Made by a program: the position numbers and the translations under genes
NCBI GenBank assembly: GCA_902786565.1
Contig: CADACW010000005.1
Span: 1 to 64,000 of the forward strand
Length of the DNA: 64,000 bases
Reading direction: 5' to 3'
Origin: an uncultured Prevotellaceae bacterium
Lineage (GTDB): Bacteria; Bacteroidota; Bacteroidia; Bacteroidales; Bacteroidaceae
Part shown: piece after piece, positions 34,549 through 44,003 of the stretch
How the letters are laid out: each line of letters opens with the position of its first letter
Numbering within the stretch: position 1 is the first letter of the stretch
The notes under the pieces: model-generated
Database searches by the model: none
What the model was told of the DNA's origin: nothing
Seen by the model: only the letters and a program-made list of their open reading frames with translations

Positions 34549-34606
34549 GTCCTGTTTGGCGTGCAAAGTTAGGTGCTTTTTGACCAAAGTTGATGTTCCG
34601 TTTGGC
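34549..34606. promoter_or_regulatory. Candidate AraC operator direct repeats and regulator promoter
   Basis: GTCCTGTTTGGC at 34549-34560 and GTTCCGTTTGGC at 34595-34606 are direct repeats 46 bp apart. Between them lies the minus-strand -7 box TAACTTTG (34564-34571). The layout suits a regulator that binds both its own promoter and the efflux promoter. Confidence 0.4.
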
Positions 34607-34691
34607 CTTTATTTCTGCTTTTTTTTCCTTTGCACGCCATATCCACAACAATCTGCGCCGAATAGGACATAATCTTTCGCGGGATTTGCGC

Positions 34692-34699
34692 TACTTTTG
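34692..34699 (+). promoter_or_regulatory. -7 box of the efflux operon promoter
   Basis: TACTTTTG, 33 nt before the ATG at 34733. The -33 position is poor (no TTTG at 20 nt), which suits activator dependence. Confidence 0.55.
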
Positions 34700-34732
34700 C
34701 ACGCTGAAATCAAACAGAAAGAGGAAAAAAGA

Positions 34733-35755
34733 ATGAAACCAATCGTACTGAGCCTGCTGGCCATTCTGGCCCTGAGCAGTTGCGGAGAGAATCGGGAGAA
34801 GGTTGCAAAAGCCCCCACACGAGTTGTGACAGAAGTGATTTCGGCCACTACAGGCCACCCCAACCAGACCTACGTGGGCATCGTGGAAGAGCGCGAGGCC
34901 ACGGCCGTCAGCTTCACCGGCATGGGAGTGGTGAAGCGGGTGCTGGTGAGCGAAGGCCAGACCGTGGGCCGCGGCCAGCTCATTGCCGAAATGGACGACA
35001 CGCAGGCCCGCAACCTGCTGGCGGGTGCCGAGGCTCAGATGTCGCAGGCCTCCGACGCCCTGGGCCGCTACCAGATGCTCCACGACAACGGCTCGCTGCC
35101 TGAAGTGCAGTGGGTGGAGATACAGAGCAAGGTGGCGCAGGCCAAATCACAGTTGGAGGTGGCCCGGAAGAATCTGGCCGACTGTCGGCTGGTGGCTCCT
35201 GTCGGTGGCGTCATCGGCAAGCGGGCGGTGAAGGCAGGCGAAACGGCCCTGCCCTCACAGGCTGTGGTGACCATTCTCGACATCGGCAGCGTCAAGGTGA
35301 AAGTGTCGATGCCTGAGACCGAAATCAGTGCCATCCAGGCCCACACGCCCACGCTGATAAACGTCGAGGCTGTGGGCAAGACGTTCAGCGGCGGCACTAT
35401 AGAAAAAGGTGTACAGGCCGACCCTCTGACCCACTCTTACGATGTGCGCATCGCTGTCTCCAACAGCGACCGCAAACTGCTGCCCGGCATGGTGGCCTCG
35501 GTTCAGTTCACCCCAGCGGAGCCTCAACATTCACACCAACTGCCCACCGTTCCCGTGACGGCTGTGCAGAGTAATGGCGGCGCCCATCTCTTTGTCTGGA
35601 CTGTCGACAGCGACAGCACGGCCCACCGCACAGCGGTCAGCGTCGGCGAGACCATCGGCAACCGCATCGTCTTGTCCGACGGGGTCGACGACGGGCAGCG
35701 CATCATCACCGAAGGCTATCAGAAACTGAGCGAAGGCACGAAAGTCATCTTCTAA
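34733..35755 (+). CDS. RND efflux periplasmic adaptor lipoprotein
   Basis: A protein of 340 residues from the ATG at 34733 (MKPIVLSLLAILALSSCGEN), a lipoprotein signal with Cys at about residue 17. The membrane fusion protein layout is clear: lipoyl half-motifs (VVKRVLVSEGQTVGRGQLIA and LVAPVGGVIGKRAVKAGETA) flank a coiled-coil hairpin (QARNLLAGAEAQMSQASDAL onward), then beta-barrel and membrane-proximal domains. It links the inner-membrane pump to the outer-membrane channel encoded by the next two genes, from which it is separated by only 11 nt. Confidence 0.9.
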   Translation: MKPIVLSLLAILALSSCGENREKVAKAPTRVVTEVISATTGHPNQTYVGIVEEREATAVSFTGMGVVKRVLVSEGQTVGRGQLIAEMDDTQARNLLAGAEAQMSQASDALGRYQMLHDNGSLPEVQWVEIQSKVAQAKSQLEVARKNLADCRLVAPVGGVIGKRAVKAGETALPSQAVVTILDIGSVKVKVSMPETEISAIQAHTPTLINVEAVGKTFSGGTIEKGVQADPLTHSYDVRIAVSNSDRKLLPGMVASVQFTPAEPQHSHQLPTVPVTAVQSNGGAHLFVWTVDSDSTAHRTAVSVGETIGNRIVLSDGVDDGQRIITEGYQKLSEGTKVIF

Positions 35756-35766
35756 CCACTTGACAA

Positions 35767-38700
35767 ATGAAACAGATGAACTGGCTGAAATGGCCATTGG
35801 AACATTATTCTATTTCGCTGCTCATCATCTCCATCCTCTTTGTGATGGGCATCTTCGGAATGTATGTCATGCCGAAGGACGAATTTCCTCACGCCACCAT
35901 CCGCCAAGGGGTGGTTGTGGCGGTCTATCCGGGGGCCACGACTGAGGAGATAGAACAGCAGGTGGCCCGCCCCTTGGAGCGCTACCTCTTTACTTTCGGA
36001 GAGGTGAACCGCCTCAAGACCACCACGACATCGCAAAACGGCATGTGCATCGTGATGGTAAAACTGAACGACAATGTGAACAACAAGGACGAGGTGTGGT
36101 CGAAAATCAAACACGGCCTGAACGCCTACAAGGCACAACTGCCCGCCGGGGTGCTGGCCATCGTGGTCAACGACGACTTCGGCAACACGTCGGCCCTGCT
36201 CATCGCCATTGAGAGCGGCCAGCGCAGCTACCGCGAACTGAAGCAGTACAGCGATGACCTGTCCGACCGTCTGCGCCGCATACCCTCAGTAGCCAACGTC
36301 AAGATGTACGGCGAGCAGAAAGAGCAGATTTCGCTCTACGTGGACCGCCAGCGGCTGCAGGCCTACGGCATCGGCCAGCAGCTGCTCTTCAGCCGTCTGC
36401 AGGCACAGGGCATCACCACCGTCAGCGGCACCGTCAGCGACGCCGACCAGCAGGTGCCCATCCACGTGGAAGCCACCGAGAACAGCGAAGTGGAGATTGC
36501 CAACCAGATTATCTTCAGCGACCCGGCCACGGGCAAGGTGGCCCGTGTGCGCGATGTGGCCCGAGTGGTGCGCGAGTACGACACCGACAACAGCCGCATC
36601 GAGCAGGACGGCCACCCCTGCGTGCTCCTGTCGATGGAGATGACCCCAGGCAACAACGTGGTGGAATATGGCGAGCAGGTGGAGCGAGTGCTCAACAGTT
36701 TTGCCGCCGACGAACTGCCCGACGACGTACACATCACCCGTATAGCCGACAAGCCCAAGGTGGTGGCCCTGAGCGTCAACTCCTTCCTGCGCGACCTTCT
36801 CATCGCCATGGTCATCATCATCCTGGTCATGATGGTGCTCTTCCCCCTGCGCTCGGCCATCGTGGCCGCCATCACCATCCCCTTGAGCACGTTTGTCAGC
36901 GTGGCCTTCATGTATATGGCGGGCATCGAGCTGAACATCGTCACGCTGGCGGCCCTCATCGTGGTCTTGGGCATGATTGTAGACAACTCCATCGTGGTCA
37001 TCGACGGCTATCTGGAGTATCTCGGCAAGGGTTTCGAGCCCAAGCAGGCGGCCACCGAGTCGGCCCGCCAGTACTTCATGCCGATGCTGCTGGCCACCAT
37101 CTGCATCTGCGCCATCTTCTACCCCTTCCTGCTGACGATGAAGGGCATGTTTCTCGATGCGCTGGTCGACTTCCCCATCACCATCACCATCAACCTGATG
37201 GTATCGCTGCTGCTTGCTGTGACGGTGATTCCCTTCTTGGAGATGCTCATCATCAAGCCCGACAAAGTGCAGACCGGCGGCAACGCCATCACCAAATGGG
37301 TGCAGCGCACCTACAACCGCGTGCTCGACTGGACTTTCAGCCATCCGTGGCTGACCATCGGCGGCGGCATCGCCATCATCCTGCTGTCTGCGCTCATCGC
37401 CCCGACGCTGAAGATACGCCTGTTCCCATACGCCGACCGCGACCAGTTTGCCGTAGAGATATTCCTGCCCGAGGGCAAAGGGCTGCAGGAGACCACGGTG
37501 GTGGCCGACTCTGTGCGCCACGTTCTGCAAGGCGACGAGCGCATCACGGGCATCACGGGCTTCATAGGCTGTTCGTCGCCCCGCTTTATGGATGCATACG
37601 CCCCACAGATGGCTGGCCGCAACTATGCGCAGTTCATCGTCAACACACGGAGCGACAAGGCCACACTCGACCTCCTGGCCCACTATCAGCCCCTGCTGAG
37701 CGAAGCATTTCCCAGTGCCTACGTGAAATTCAAGCGGCTGGACTACCTTGAGGTGAACGAACTGGAATACCGTTTCTACGGCGACAACCTCGACTCGCTG
37801 CACGTGGTGGCAGAGCGCCTGATGGAGCGTATGCGCCAGATGCCCGAACTGGAGTGGGTGCACACCGACTACTTCCAGCCGTCGCCCATCATCAATGTCG
37901 AACTGGACCCCGTAGGCAGCGCCCAACTGGGCATCACACGCACCACGGCAGCCCTGGCCCTGAGCGCCACCTCGGGCGACCTGCGCGTGGGCCAGATATG
38001 GGAGGGCAACTACGAGCTGCCCATTGTGGTGAAGGACGACAGCGACCTGACCTACGCCGATGTCCAGAACTTCGGCGTAGCCACCCCAGTCACCATGCTC
38101 TCAGCCGGCCTGAACACGGCCAACACCACCGTGCCCCTGCGCCAGATTGCCGACGTCAGGCCCGTCTGGAGCGAGAGCCGCATTGTGCACCGTGGCGGCG
38201 AGCGATGCATCACGGTGACGGCCCAGTTTGCACAGGGCGTCTATACCAGTCCGGTAGAGCAGCGCATTGCCGCCATGATGCAGCACGAGATTGAGCTGCC
38301 ACAGGGTGTGCGCTGCGAGGTGGGAGGCGAAATAGAATACGGCGACGAGGCCATGCCGCAGATTATCGGGGGCATCGTCATCGCCATGATCATCGTCTTC
38401 TTCTTCCTGCTCTTCAACTTCAAGAAGTACGGCATCACCACCATCTGCATGGCTGCCCTCGCCCTGATGATTCCCGGAGCGCTCATCGGACTGGGACTGA
38501 TGAACCGGGCCTTGGGCCTGACCTCCATCTTCGGACTCATCACCCTGATGGGCATGATTATGCGCAACGAGATTCTCATCTTCGAGCACGCCATAGAACT
38601 CATCAAGCAGCATGTGGCCGGGCATGGCGACTGGACTGCCGACCGCAAGGCATACAACGAGGCCGTGAGGCGGGCCGCCTACGAGGCCGGCCGACGCCGC

Positions 38701-38877
38701 ATGGTGCCCATCTTCCTCACCACGGCCACCACGGCCGTCGGCGTGGTGCCGATGATCATTGCCCAGTCGTCGTTCTGGATGCCCGTGGGCGTCACCATCT
38801 TTGCCGGAGGCATCGGCTCGCTCATCATGGTGGTCACCATGCTCCCCATTGTTTATTGGAAAGTCAGTCTGAAATAG
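35767..38877 (+). CDS. RND efflux transporter permease
   Basis: A protein of 1036 residues, full length for the AcrB/MexB-like family. The porter domain signature YPGATTEEIEQQVARPLERY lies near the N-terminus. Membrane segments come in two blocks with charged relay residues (VLGMIVDNSIVVIDGYLEYL in the first half; FGLITLMGMIMRNEILIFEH in the second). It uses the proton gradient to export small molecules from periplasm or membrane. It sits between adaptor and TolC-like genes, all tightly spaced. The substrate cannot be inferred; drugs or lipophilic host compounds such as bile salts are possible. Confidence 0.92.
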   Translation: MKQMNWLKWPLEHYSISLLIISILFVMGIFGMYVMPKDEFPHATIRQGVVVAVYPGATTEEIEQQVARPLERYLFTFGEVNRLKTTTTSQNGMCIVMVKLNDNVNNKDEVWSKIKHGLNAYKAQLPAGVLAIVVNDDFGNTSALLIAIESGQRSYRELKQYSDDLSDRLRRIPSVANVKMYGEQKEQISLYVDRQRLQAYGIGQQLLFSRLQAQGITTVSGTVSDADQQVPIHVEATENSEVEIANQIIFSDPATGKVARVRDVARVVREYDTDNSRIEQDGHPCVLLSMEMTPGNNVVEYGEQVERVLNSFAADELPDDVHITRIADKPKVVALSVNSFLRDLLIAMVIIILVMMVLFPLRSAIVAAITIPLSTFVSVAFMYMAGIELNIVTLAALIVVLGMIVDNSIVVIDGYLEYLGKGFEPKQAATESARQYFMPMLLATICICAIFYPFLLTMKGMFLDALVDFPITITINLMVSLLLAVTVIPFLEMLIIKPDKVQTGGNAITKWVQRTYNRVLDWTFSHPWLTIGGGIAIILLSALIAPTLKIRLFPYADRDQFAVEIFLPEGKGLQETTVVADSVRHVLQGDERITGITGFIGCSSPRFMDAYAPQMAGRNYAQFIVNTRSDKATLDLLAHYQPLLSEAFPSAYVKFKRLDYLEVNELEYRFYGDNLDSLHVVAERLMERMRQMPELEWVHTDYFQPSPIINVELDPVGSAQLGITRTTAALALSATSGDLRVGQIWEGNYELPIVVKDDSDLTYADVQNFGVATPVTMLSAGLNTANTTVPLRQIADVRPVWSESRIVHRGGERCITVTAQFAQGVYTSPVEQRIAAMMQHEIELPQGVRCEVGGEIEYGDEAMPQIIGGIVIAMIIVFFFLLFNFKKYGITTICMAALALMIPGALIGLGLMNRALGLTSIFGLITLMGMIMRNEILIFEHAIELIKQHVAGHGDWTADRKAYNEAVRRAAYEAGRRRMVPIFLTTATTAVGVVPMIIAQSSFWMPVGVTIFAGGIGSLIMVVTMLPIVYWKVSLK

Positions 38878-38880
38878 TTT

Positions 38881-40251
38881 ATGAAGAAGATATTAGCACT
38901 CACCCTTTGTTCGGTGTGCAGCGCCTTTGCCGCAGCCCAAAGTGAATATGCCCTGGAGCAGCTCATCGACTCTGCCCGGCACAACAACATAGCCATCCGC
39001 AATGCCCAACACGCCATAGCGGCGGCGCAGCAGCAGCGCAAGGAGGCCTTCACCAAGTACTTCCCCAACGTGAGCGGCACGGGGGTGTGGTTCAATGCCA
39101 ACAAAGGCATGGCACAGACATCGCTCATCCCCTCGGAAACACTCTCGCCAGAGATGGGGGCAACCCTGGGGCAGATGCTGCCCCCCGAGGCGTTGGCGGC
39201 AATGGCCAGCCCCATCAGCATCTCGATGATGAAGAATGGCACCATTGCCAGCCTGACAGCCGTGCAGCCGGTCTTTGCCGGAGGGCAGATAGTCTACGGA
39301 AACAGTCTGGCACGTGTGGGCGAGGAGGTGACCCATCTGCAACTGCAACTGGCAGAGAACGAAGTGGAGAAGACCACCGAAGCCTACTTCTGGCAGATGG
39401 TCTCACTGCAGGAAAAGATGAAGACCATCGCTGCCGTCGAGGCCCTGCTTGCCGATATCCACAAGGATGTAGACGTGGCCGTCAGGGCCGGGGTGGCCAT
39501 GCGCAACGACCTGCTGCAGGTGCAACTCCGCCAAAACGAGGTGGAGAGCCAACGGCTGAAACTGCAAAACGGCATGGGCATCGTCAGGCTGCTGCTGGCC
39601 CAATACTGCGGACTCAAAAACGAAGACTTCAAAGTGAAGGGCGAAGACTTTTCCACCGCCCTACCGTCGGGGGCCGACTCTCTGCCGGCAGCCAATGGTG
39701 CGCCCCTACCGGCCCAGTCTTCACTGCTCAGTCTGCCGGAATACCAGCTGCTGCAAAAGCAGGTGGAGGCCACCAATCTGCAGCACAAGATGGAGATAGG
39801 CAAGCACCTCCCATCGGTGGCCGTCGGCGCCGGCTACAACTATCACAACCTGCTGGACACCAACCACACCTTCGGCCTGCTCTTCGCCACCGTCAGCCTG
39901 CCCATCAGCGACTGGTGGGGCGGCTCAAATGCCATCAGGCGCAAGAAGATAGAACACCAAAAGGCGATTGACGAGCAGAACGACAAGGCCGAGCTGCTGC
40001 AAATCAGAATGTTGAATGCATGGAACAGCGTGGTGGAAGCCCGGCAGCAGTTGCAGATAGCACAGCGCAGCATAGAGCAGGCCGAAGAGAACCTACGCCT
40101 GAACCGCGACTACTACCGTGCCGGAACCTCCAGAATGTCCGACCTGCTCGAAGCCCAGATGCTCTACCAGCAGGCCCTGGACAGCCGTACCGACGCCGTG
40201 GCCGAATACCACAACAAGGTGCTGGAATACAGACAGGCCACCGGGCAATAA
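38881..40251 (+). CDS. TolC-like outer-membrane efflux protein
   Basis: A protein of 456 residues with a signal peptide (MKKILALTLCSVCSAFAAAQ) and the alternating helical/barrel pattern of the outer membrane efflux family. The two structural repeats are visible (SARHNNIAIRNAQHAIAAAQ; later SLPEYQLLQKQVEATNLQHK), and RDYYRAGTSRMSDLLEAQML is the typical final repeat motif. It is the third gene of the RND triad, starting 3 nt after the permease stop. Confidence 0.9.
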   Translation: MKKILALTLCSVCSAFAAAQSEYALEQLIDSARHNNIAIRNAQHAIAAAQQQRKEAFTKYFPNVSGTGVWFNANKGMAQTSLIPSETLSPEMGATLGQMLPPEALAAMASPISISMMKNGTIASLTAVQPVFAGGQIVYGNSLARVGEEVTHLQLQLAENEVEKTTEAYFWQMVSLQEKMKTIAAVEALLADIHKDVDVAVRAGVAMRNDLLQVQLRQNEVESQRLKLQNGMGIVRLLLAQYCGLKNEDFKVKGEDFSTALPSGADSLPAANGAPLPAQSSLLSLPEYQLLQKQVEATNLQHKMEIGKHLPSVAVGAGYNYHNLLDTNHTFGLLFATVSLPISDWWGGSNAIRRKKIEHQKAIDEQNDKAELLQIRMLNAWNSVVEARQQLQIAQRSIEQAEENLRLNRDYYRAGTSRMSDLLEAQMLYQQALDSRTDAVAEYHNKVLEYRQATGQ

Positions 40252-40289
40252 ATCATGCCCCTGCCGCTCGGACTGTCTGTTTTGTCAAT

Positions 40290-40430
40290 ATTTTCTAAAA
40301 AAGCCCAAATACCCCCCTCAGAGATAAGTGCCACTTATCTCGGAGATAAAAGGCACTTATCTCGGAGATAAAAGGCACTTATCTCTGAGTCCGCTTTACC
40401 CACCCTTTTAGTATGTAAAACTTTTTCAAC
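40290..40430 (+). repeat. Triple-palindrome element, copy 2
   Basis: The core at 40322-40384 is AGATAAGTGCCACTTATCT, AGATAAAAGGCACTTATCT and AGATAAAAGGCACTTATCT with CGG spacers. It is followed by GAGTCCGCTT (40387-40396) and ATGTAAAA as in copy 3. It lies between the efflux triad and purD. Confidence 0.88.
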
Positions 40431-40479
40431 CGCAGTCCACCATCCCAACGGCTGCCGCCCACAAAAAACAGGCGGCATT

Positions 40480-40512
40480 GTTTTGTTCTTCCCGCTAATT
40501 TTTGTACCTTTG
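40480..40512 (+). promoter_or_regulatory. purD promoter
   Basis: TTTTG near 40480-40484 and TACCTTTG at 40505-40512, about 20 nt apart; 31 nt to the ATG. No purine riboswitch is visible. Confidence 0.65.
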
Positions 40513-40543
40513 CAGCCAAATTGACATTACAAACGTTTTCGGT

Positions 40544-41827
40544 ATGAAAAGAATACTACTGTTGGGCAGCGGCGGCCGCGAGCACGCCCTGGCATGGAAG
40601 ATTGCTCAGAGCGAGCGCGTGGAGAAACTGTTTATTGCCCCCGGCAATGCGGGCACGGCACAGTGCGGCGAGAATGTGGCCATCAAGGCCGACGACTTTG
40701 AGGCCATCAAGCAACTGGTGGTGGAAAAGGGCATCGACATGGTGGTGGTGGGCCCCGAAGACCCGCTGGTGAAGGGCATCTACGACGACCTGAAGGCCGA
40801 CCCGCGGACCAGCGGCGTGCCCGTCATCGGCCCGTCGAAGGCGGGTGCCGTGCTGGAGGGGTCGAAAGACTTTGCCAAGGGCTTCATGCAGCGCCACCAC
40901 ATACCCACGGCACGCTACAAGACATTCGACGGCGAACACCTGCAGGAGGGTCTCGCTTTTCTGGAGACACTCCAAGCACCCTACGTGCTGAAGGCCGACG
41001 GTCTTTGCGCCGGCAAGGGCGTGCTGATTCTGCCCACCATAGAGGAGGCGAAGAAGGAACTGCAGGAAATGCTGGGCGGCATGTTCGGGGGTGCCTCGTC
41101 GAGGGTGGTCATCGAAGAGTTTCTCAGCGGCATAGAGTGCAGCGTCTTCGTGCTGACAGACGGCGAGCACTATCAGATTCTGCCGGAGGCGAAAGACTAC
41201 AAGCGCATTGGCGAGGGCGACACGGGCCTGAACACTGGCGGCATGGGGTCGGTATCGCCGGTGCCGTTTGCCACCAAGGAGTGGATGCAGAAGGTGGAGG
41301 AGCGCATTGTCCGCCCCACCGTCAATGGCCTGCGTCAGGAGGGCATAGACTATAAGGGCTTCATCTTCTTCGGACTCATCAATGTGGGCGGCGACCCGAT
41401 GGTGATAGAGTACAACTGCCGGATGGGCGACCCCGAGACGGAGACGGTGATGCTGCGACTGAAGAGCGACCTGGTGGACCTGTTTGAGGGCGTGGCCGAG
41501 GGCGACCTGGACCGCCGCACCATCTGTTTCGACGAGCGCAGCGCCGTCTGCGTGATGCTGGTCAGCGGCGGCTATCCGCAGGCCTACCGGAAGGGGTTTG
41601 CCATCAGCGGCATCGACCGGGTGGAGGGCAGCATCGTCTTCCACGCTGGCACGGCCTTCGGCCCCGATGCCGGCCAAGTGGTGACCGCCGGCGGCCGCGT
41701 GATAGCGGTGAGCAGCTACGGCACCACCCGCGAGGAGGCCCTGCGCAAGTCGTTCACCGAGGCCCAGAAGATTGAGTTCGAGGGGCGCTACTTCCGCCGC
41801 GACATAGGGAAAGACTTGGTTTCTTAA
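40544..41827 (+). CDS. purD: Phosphoribosylamine--glycine ligase
   Basis: A protein of 427 residues from the ATG at 40544 ([20 protein letters not shown]), the invariant GARS N-terminus. ATP-grasp features are present: [49 protein letters not shown] and [12 protein letters not shown]. It catalyses the second step of de novo purine synthesis, joining phosphoribosylamine and glycine with ATP. Full length. It is followed 31 nt later by a membrane protein gene, probably on the same mRNA. Confidence 0.96.
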   Translation: MKRILLLGSGGREHALAWKIAQSERVEKLFIAPGNAGTAQCGENVAIKADDFEAIKQLVVEKGIDMVVVGPEDPLVKGIYDDLKADPRTSGVPVIGPSKAGAVLEGSKDFAKGFMQRHHIPTARYKTFDGEHLQEGLAFLETLQAPYVLKADGLCAGKGVLILPTIEEAKKELQEMLGGMFGGASSRVVIEEFLSGIECSVFVLTDGEHYQILPEAKDYKRIGEGDTGLNTGGMGSVSPVPFATKEWMQKVEERIVRPTVNGLRQEGIDYKGFIFFGLINVGGDPMVIEYNCRMGDPETETVMLRLKSDLVDLFEGVAEGDLDRRTICFDERSAVCVMLVSGGYPQAYRKGFAISGIDRVEGSIVFHAGTAFGPDAGQVVTAGGRVIAVSSYGTTREEALRKSFTEAQKIEFEGRYFRRDIGKDLVS

Positions 41828-41858
41828 ATCCCCGACATTCGTAAATTGAAAGAATTGG

Positions 41859-42797
41859 ATGAAGCGTTTTCAGAATAAAGTTGCTGAGAGCGGGCTGTCG
41901 CTGCCTGTGACCGCCATCGGTGCCCTGTGCGTGTGGATGGTGGCCACCTCGATGTTCAGCGGCGGGCTTTCAGCTGAGGGCATCGGGAGCCTGGCGTGCT
42001 TCGTGCTGGCCGTCTACCTGATGGTGGAGATGAGCAACGGCAATGCCCTGCTGCGCATCCGCAGTCGCATGGTGTCGGTCTGCTTTATGTCGCTGATGTG
42101 CACCATGAGCCCCCTGTTTGGCTCGTTCACGGGAGCACTCACCCAGGGGTTCGTCATCATCAGCACGCTGCTGCTGTTGAGCACCTATCAGGACAAGGGC
42201 TCGCCGGGGCGGGTGTTCTACGCTTTCGTCTTTGTGGGGCTGGCCAGCCTCACCTTTGTGCAGACGCTGCTGCTGCTGCCGCTGCTGTGGCTGCTCATGG
42301 CCACACAGTTGCAGTCGCTGACGTGGCGCAGCCTGTTCGCCTCGCTCTTAGGCACCGCCCTACCCTACTGGCTGGTGAGCCCGTGGTTCATCTATCAGCG
42401 CGACGCCAGTCTGCTGGCCGGCCATTTCGCCTCGCTGGCCACCGTCCGGCCCCCGTTCCAGTTTGGCACCGTAGCCCCCAGCCTGTGGGTGGCATACGCG
42501 CTGGTGGTGGTCCTGACGGCCATCGGCATCTTCAGCTTCTGGCATCACAGCTATGAAGACAAGATTCGCATCCGTCTGCTCTATGGATACTTCACGTGGA
42601 TGGCGGTGGTCTGTCTCGTCCTGGTGGTGCTTCAGCCCTGCCACTTCGACCCGCTGATGCGTCTGGCCGTGGTCTTCGCCAGTCCGCTGATAGCCCACTT
42701 CATGGCACTCACCAACTCGCGCCTCACCAACATCATGTTCATCGCAATCATGGTGCTCACCCTGATTGTGACGATATTGAATCTGTTTCAGAGGTGA
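41859..42797 (+). CDS. Polytopic membrane protein, function unknown
   Basis: A protein of 312 residues with about nine or ten hydrophobic helices (LSLPVTAIGALCVWMVATSM, FVIISTLLLLSTY, LTFVQTLLLLPLLWLLM and others). It has a charged loop SFWHHSYEDKIRIRLLYGYF and no recognisable catalytic motif. It resembles Bacteroidales inner-membrane proteins often found near purD or prolyl-peptidase genes; I cannot assign a role. It may be co-transcribed with purD. Confidence 0.7.
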   Translation: MKRFQNKVAESGLSLPVTAIGALCVWMVATSMFSGGLSAEGIGSLACFVLAVYLMVEMSNGNALLRIRSRMVSVCFMSLMCTMSPLFGSFTGALTQGFVIISTLLLLSTYQDKGSPGRVFYAFVFVGLASLTFVQTLLLLPLLWLLMATQLQSLTWRSLFASLLGTALPYWLVSPWFIYQRDASLLAGHFASLATVRPPFQFGTVAPSLWVAYALVVVLTAIGIFSFWHHSYEDKIRIRLLYGYFTWMAVVCLVLVVLQPCHFDPLMRLAVVFASPLIAHFMALTNSRLTNIMFIAIMVLTLIVTILNLFQR

Positions 42798-42819
42798 GAC
42801 CATTCTCAATTGTGAATTG

Positions 42820-43917
42820 TCATTGTCGGTATTTCTTCTTCAAAATGAAATTGCGGCCAATGTAGATGTTGAACGAGCCGAAAGTGTTGTTGGTGGAGAA
42901 GCGCGACTTGTGGTAGTTGTACGTATGCAGGATGACACTGGCCCCCGCATACCACTTCATATTATTATAGACCAGGCCAAAACGGCCAATACCGTCGATG
43001 TTGATATTGCCGAAGCTGAAGCCTCTGCCGCTGGCTCCCGCCACGCTTCCGCTGCTCCGCTTGTGGGCCAGCGCGGCCTGCAGACAGGCACCGAAGAGCC
43101 ACCCTTTGGCAAAGACCCAGTTGTAGCCATAGCCCGCCGAGAGACTGAAGTCATAGTATTTCACGCTGTTGAACATCAGGCCGCTGTCGAGCTGCACCGT
43201 GCGCTGCCCCAGCTTCTCGTCGATGAGGCGCTGCAGGCGGTCATAGTCCAGGTCAATGGAGTTGCGGGTGTAGCCTATGCCCGCCATCCATGTGCCGCAA
43301 CTGATTTTCTGGATGGTGCTCTGGGCGAAGGCCGCCGGATAGGAGTAGCGCCCGTGGTTGAAGATATAATAGACGTTGAAGCCGGTAATGCCCGCCTTCA
43401 GTCCGTCGAAGGAGACACCCTCCAGCAGGCGGGCGTCGACATCGTGGCCAAATTTGGCGTTGCGCAGCTTGTAGTCGTTGCCAGTGCGCCGATAGAAGAT
43501 GTCGACGCCTATCTGCGAACTGTAGATGCTCAGGTCGAACTGCTGCTTGAGATTGCCGAAGCTGATGTTTCCCAACTCGAAGGTATAGCCGGCAAAGAAC
43601 CATTTCCACCCCAGAAAGGGCCCCACCTTCAGTTTGGAGTCGGGGGCGAAGGTCACCTTCTGCTGGTCGCTCCCCGCCGAACTGAGACTGTAGCTGTCGT
43701 AGGTATGAGTGGCCTGCAGCATGATGGTGCACACATAGTGCTGCTGCTCAATATAGTCGTCGTTCAGCCGGTCGAAGCCCCTCACCGTGCGCCTCACCAC
43801 GCCCAACTTGCGCGGAGGGGGCGCCACCGTGTCGGCCGCCAGCGAGTCGGCGGGTTCGTCAGCCCGCACATCCACAAAGGCCAGCAGCAAGACAAGCAGT
43901 AGAGCAAACAGCTTCAT
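42820..43917 (-). CDS. DUF4421 outer-membrane beta-barrel-like protein
   Basis: A protein of 365 residues with a signal peptide (MKLFALLLVLLLAFVDVRAD). DYIEQQHYVCTIMLQATHTY, then LGWKWFFAGYTFELG and FDLSIYSSQIGVDIFYRRTG, match the DUF4421 family, which is predicted to be an outer-membrane barrel of unknown function. Alternating aromatic strands run to the end (IYIGRNFILKKKYRQ), as in barrel proteins. It is transcribed alone toward the purD pair, with heptamer repeats on its upstream side. Confidence 0.8.
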   Translation of the reverse strand: MKLFALLLVLLLAFVDVRADEPADSLAADTVAPPPRKLGVVRRTVRGFDRLNDDYIEQQHYVCTIMLQATHTYDSYSLSSAGSDQQKVTFAPDSKLKVGPFLGWKWFFAGYTFELGNISFGNLKQQFDLSIYSSQIGVDIFYRRTGNDYKLRNAKFGHDVDARLLEGVSFDGLKAGITGFNVYYIFNHGRYSYPAAFAQSTIQKISCGTWMAGIGYTRNSIDLDYDRLQRLIDEKLGQRTVQLDSGLMFNSVKYYDFSLSAGYGYNWVFAKGWLFGACLQAALAHKRSSGSVAGASGRGFSFGNINIDGIGRFGLVYNNMKWYAGASVILHTYNYHKSRFSTNNTFGSFNIYIGRNFILKKKYRQ

Positions 43918-43919
43918 TT

Positions 43920-44003
43920 TGAGAATTGTGAATTGACAATTATGAATTGTGAATTATTAATTGTGAATTGATAATTGTGAATTGTGAATTATTAATTGTG
44001 AAT
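43920..44003. repeat. AATTGTG-type heptamer array
   Basis: About twelve consecutive 7-nt units of the form ATTnnnA (ATTGTGA, ATTGACA, ATTATGA, ATTATTA, ATTGATA) fill the spacer. The array reaches the TAA stop of the oxidoreductase gene at 44003-44005. Confidence 0.88.

Noticed and set aside
40400..40543. Purine or PRPP riboswitch upstream of purD
   Set aside because: Only 31 nt separate the promoter from the ATG, and no conserved aptamer core is seen.
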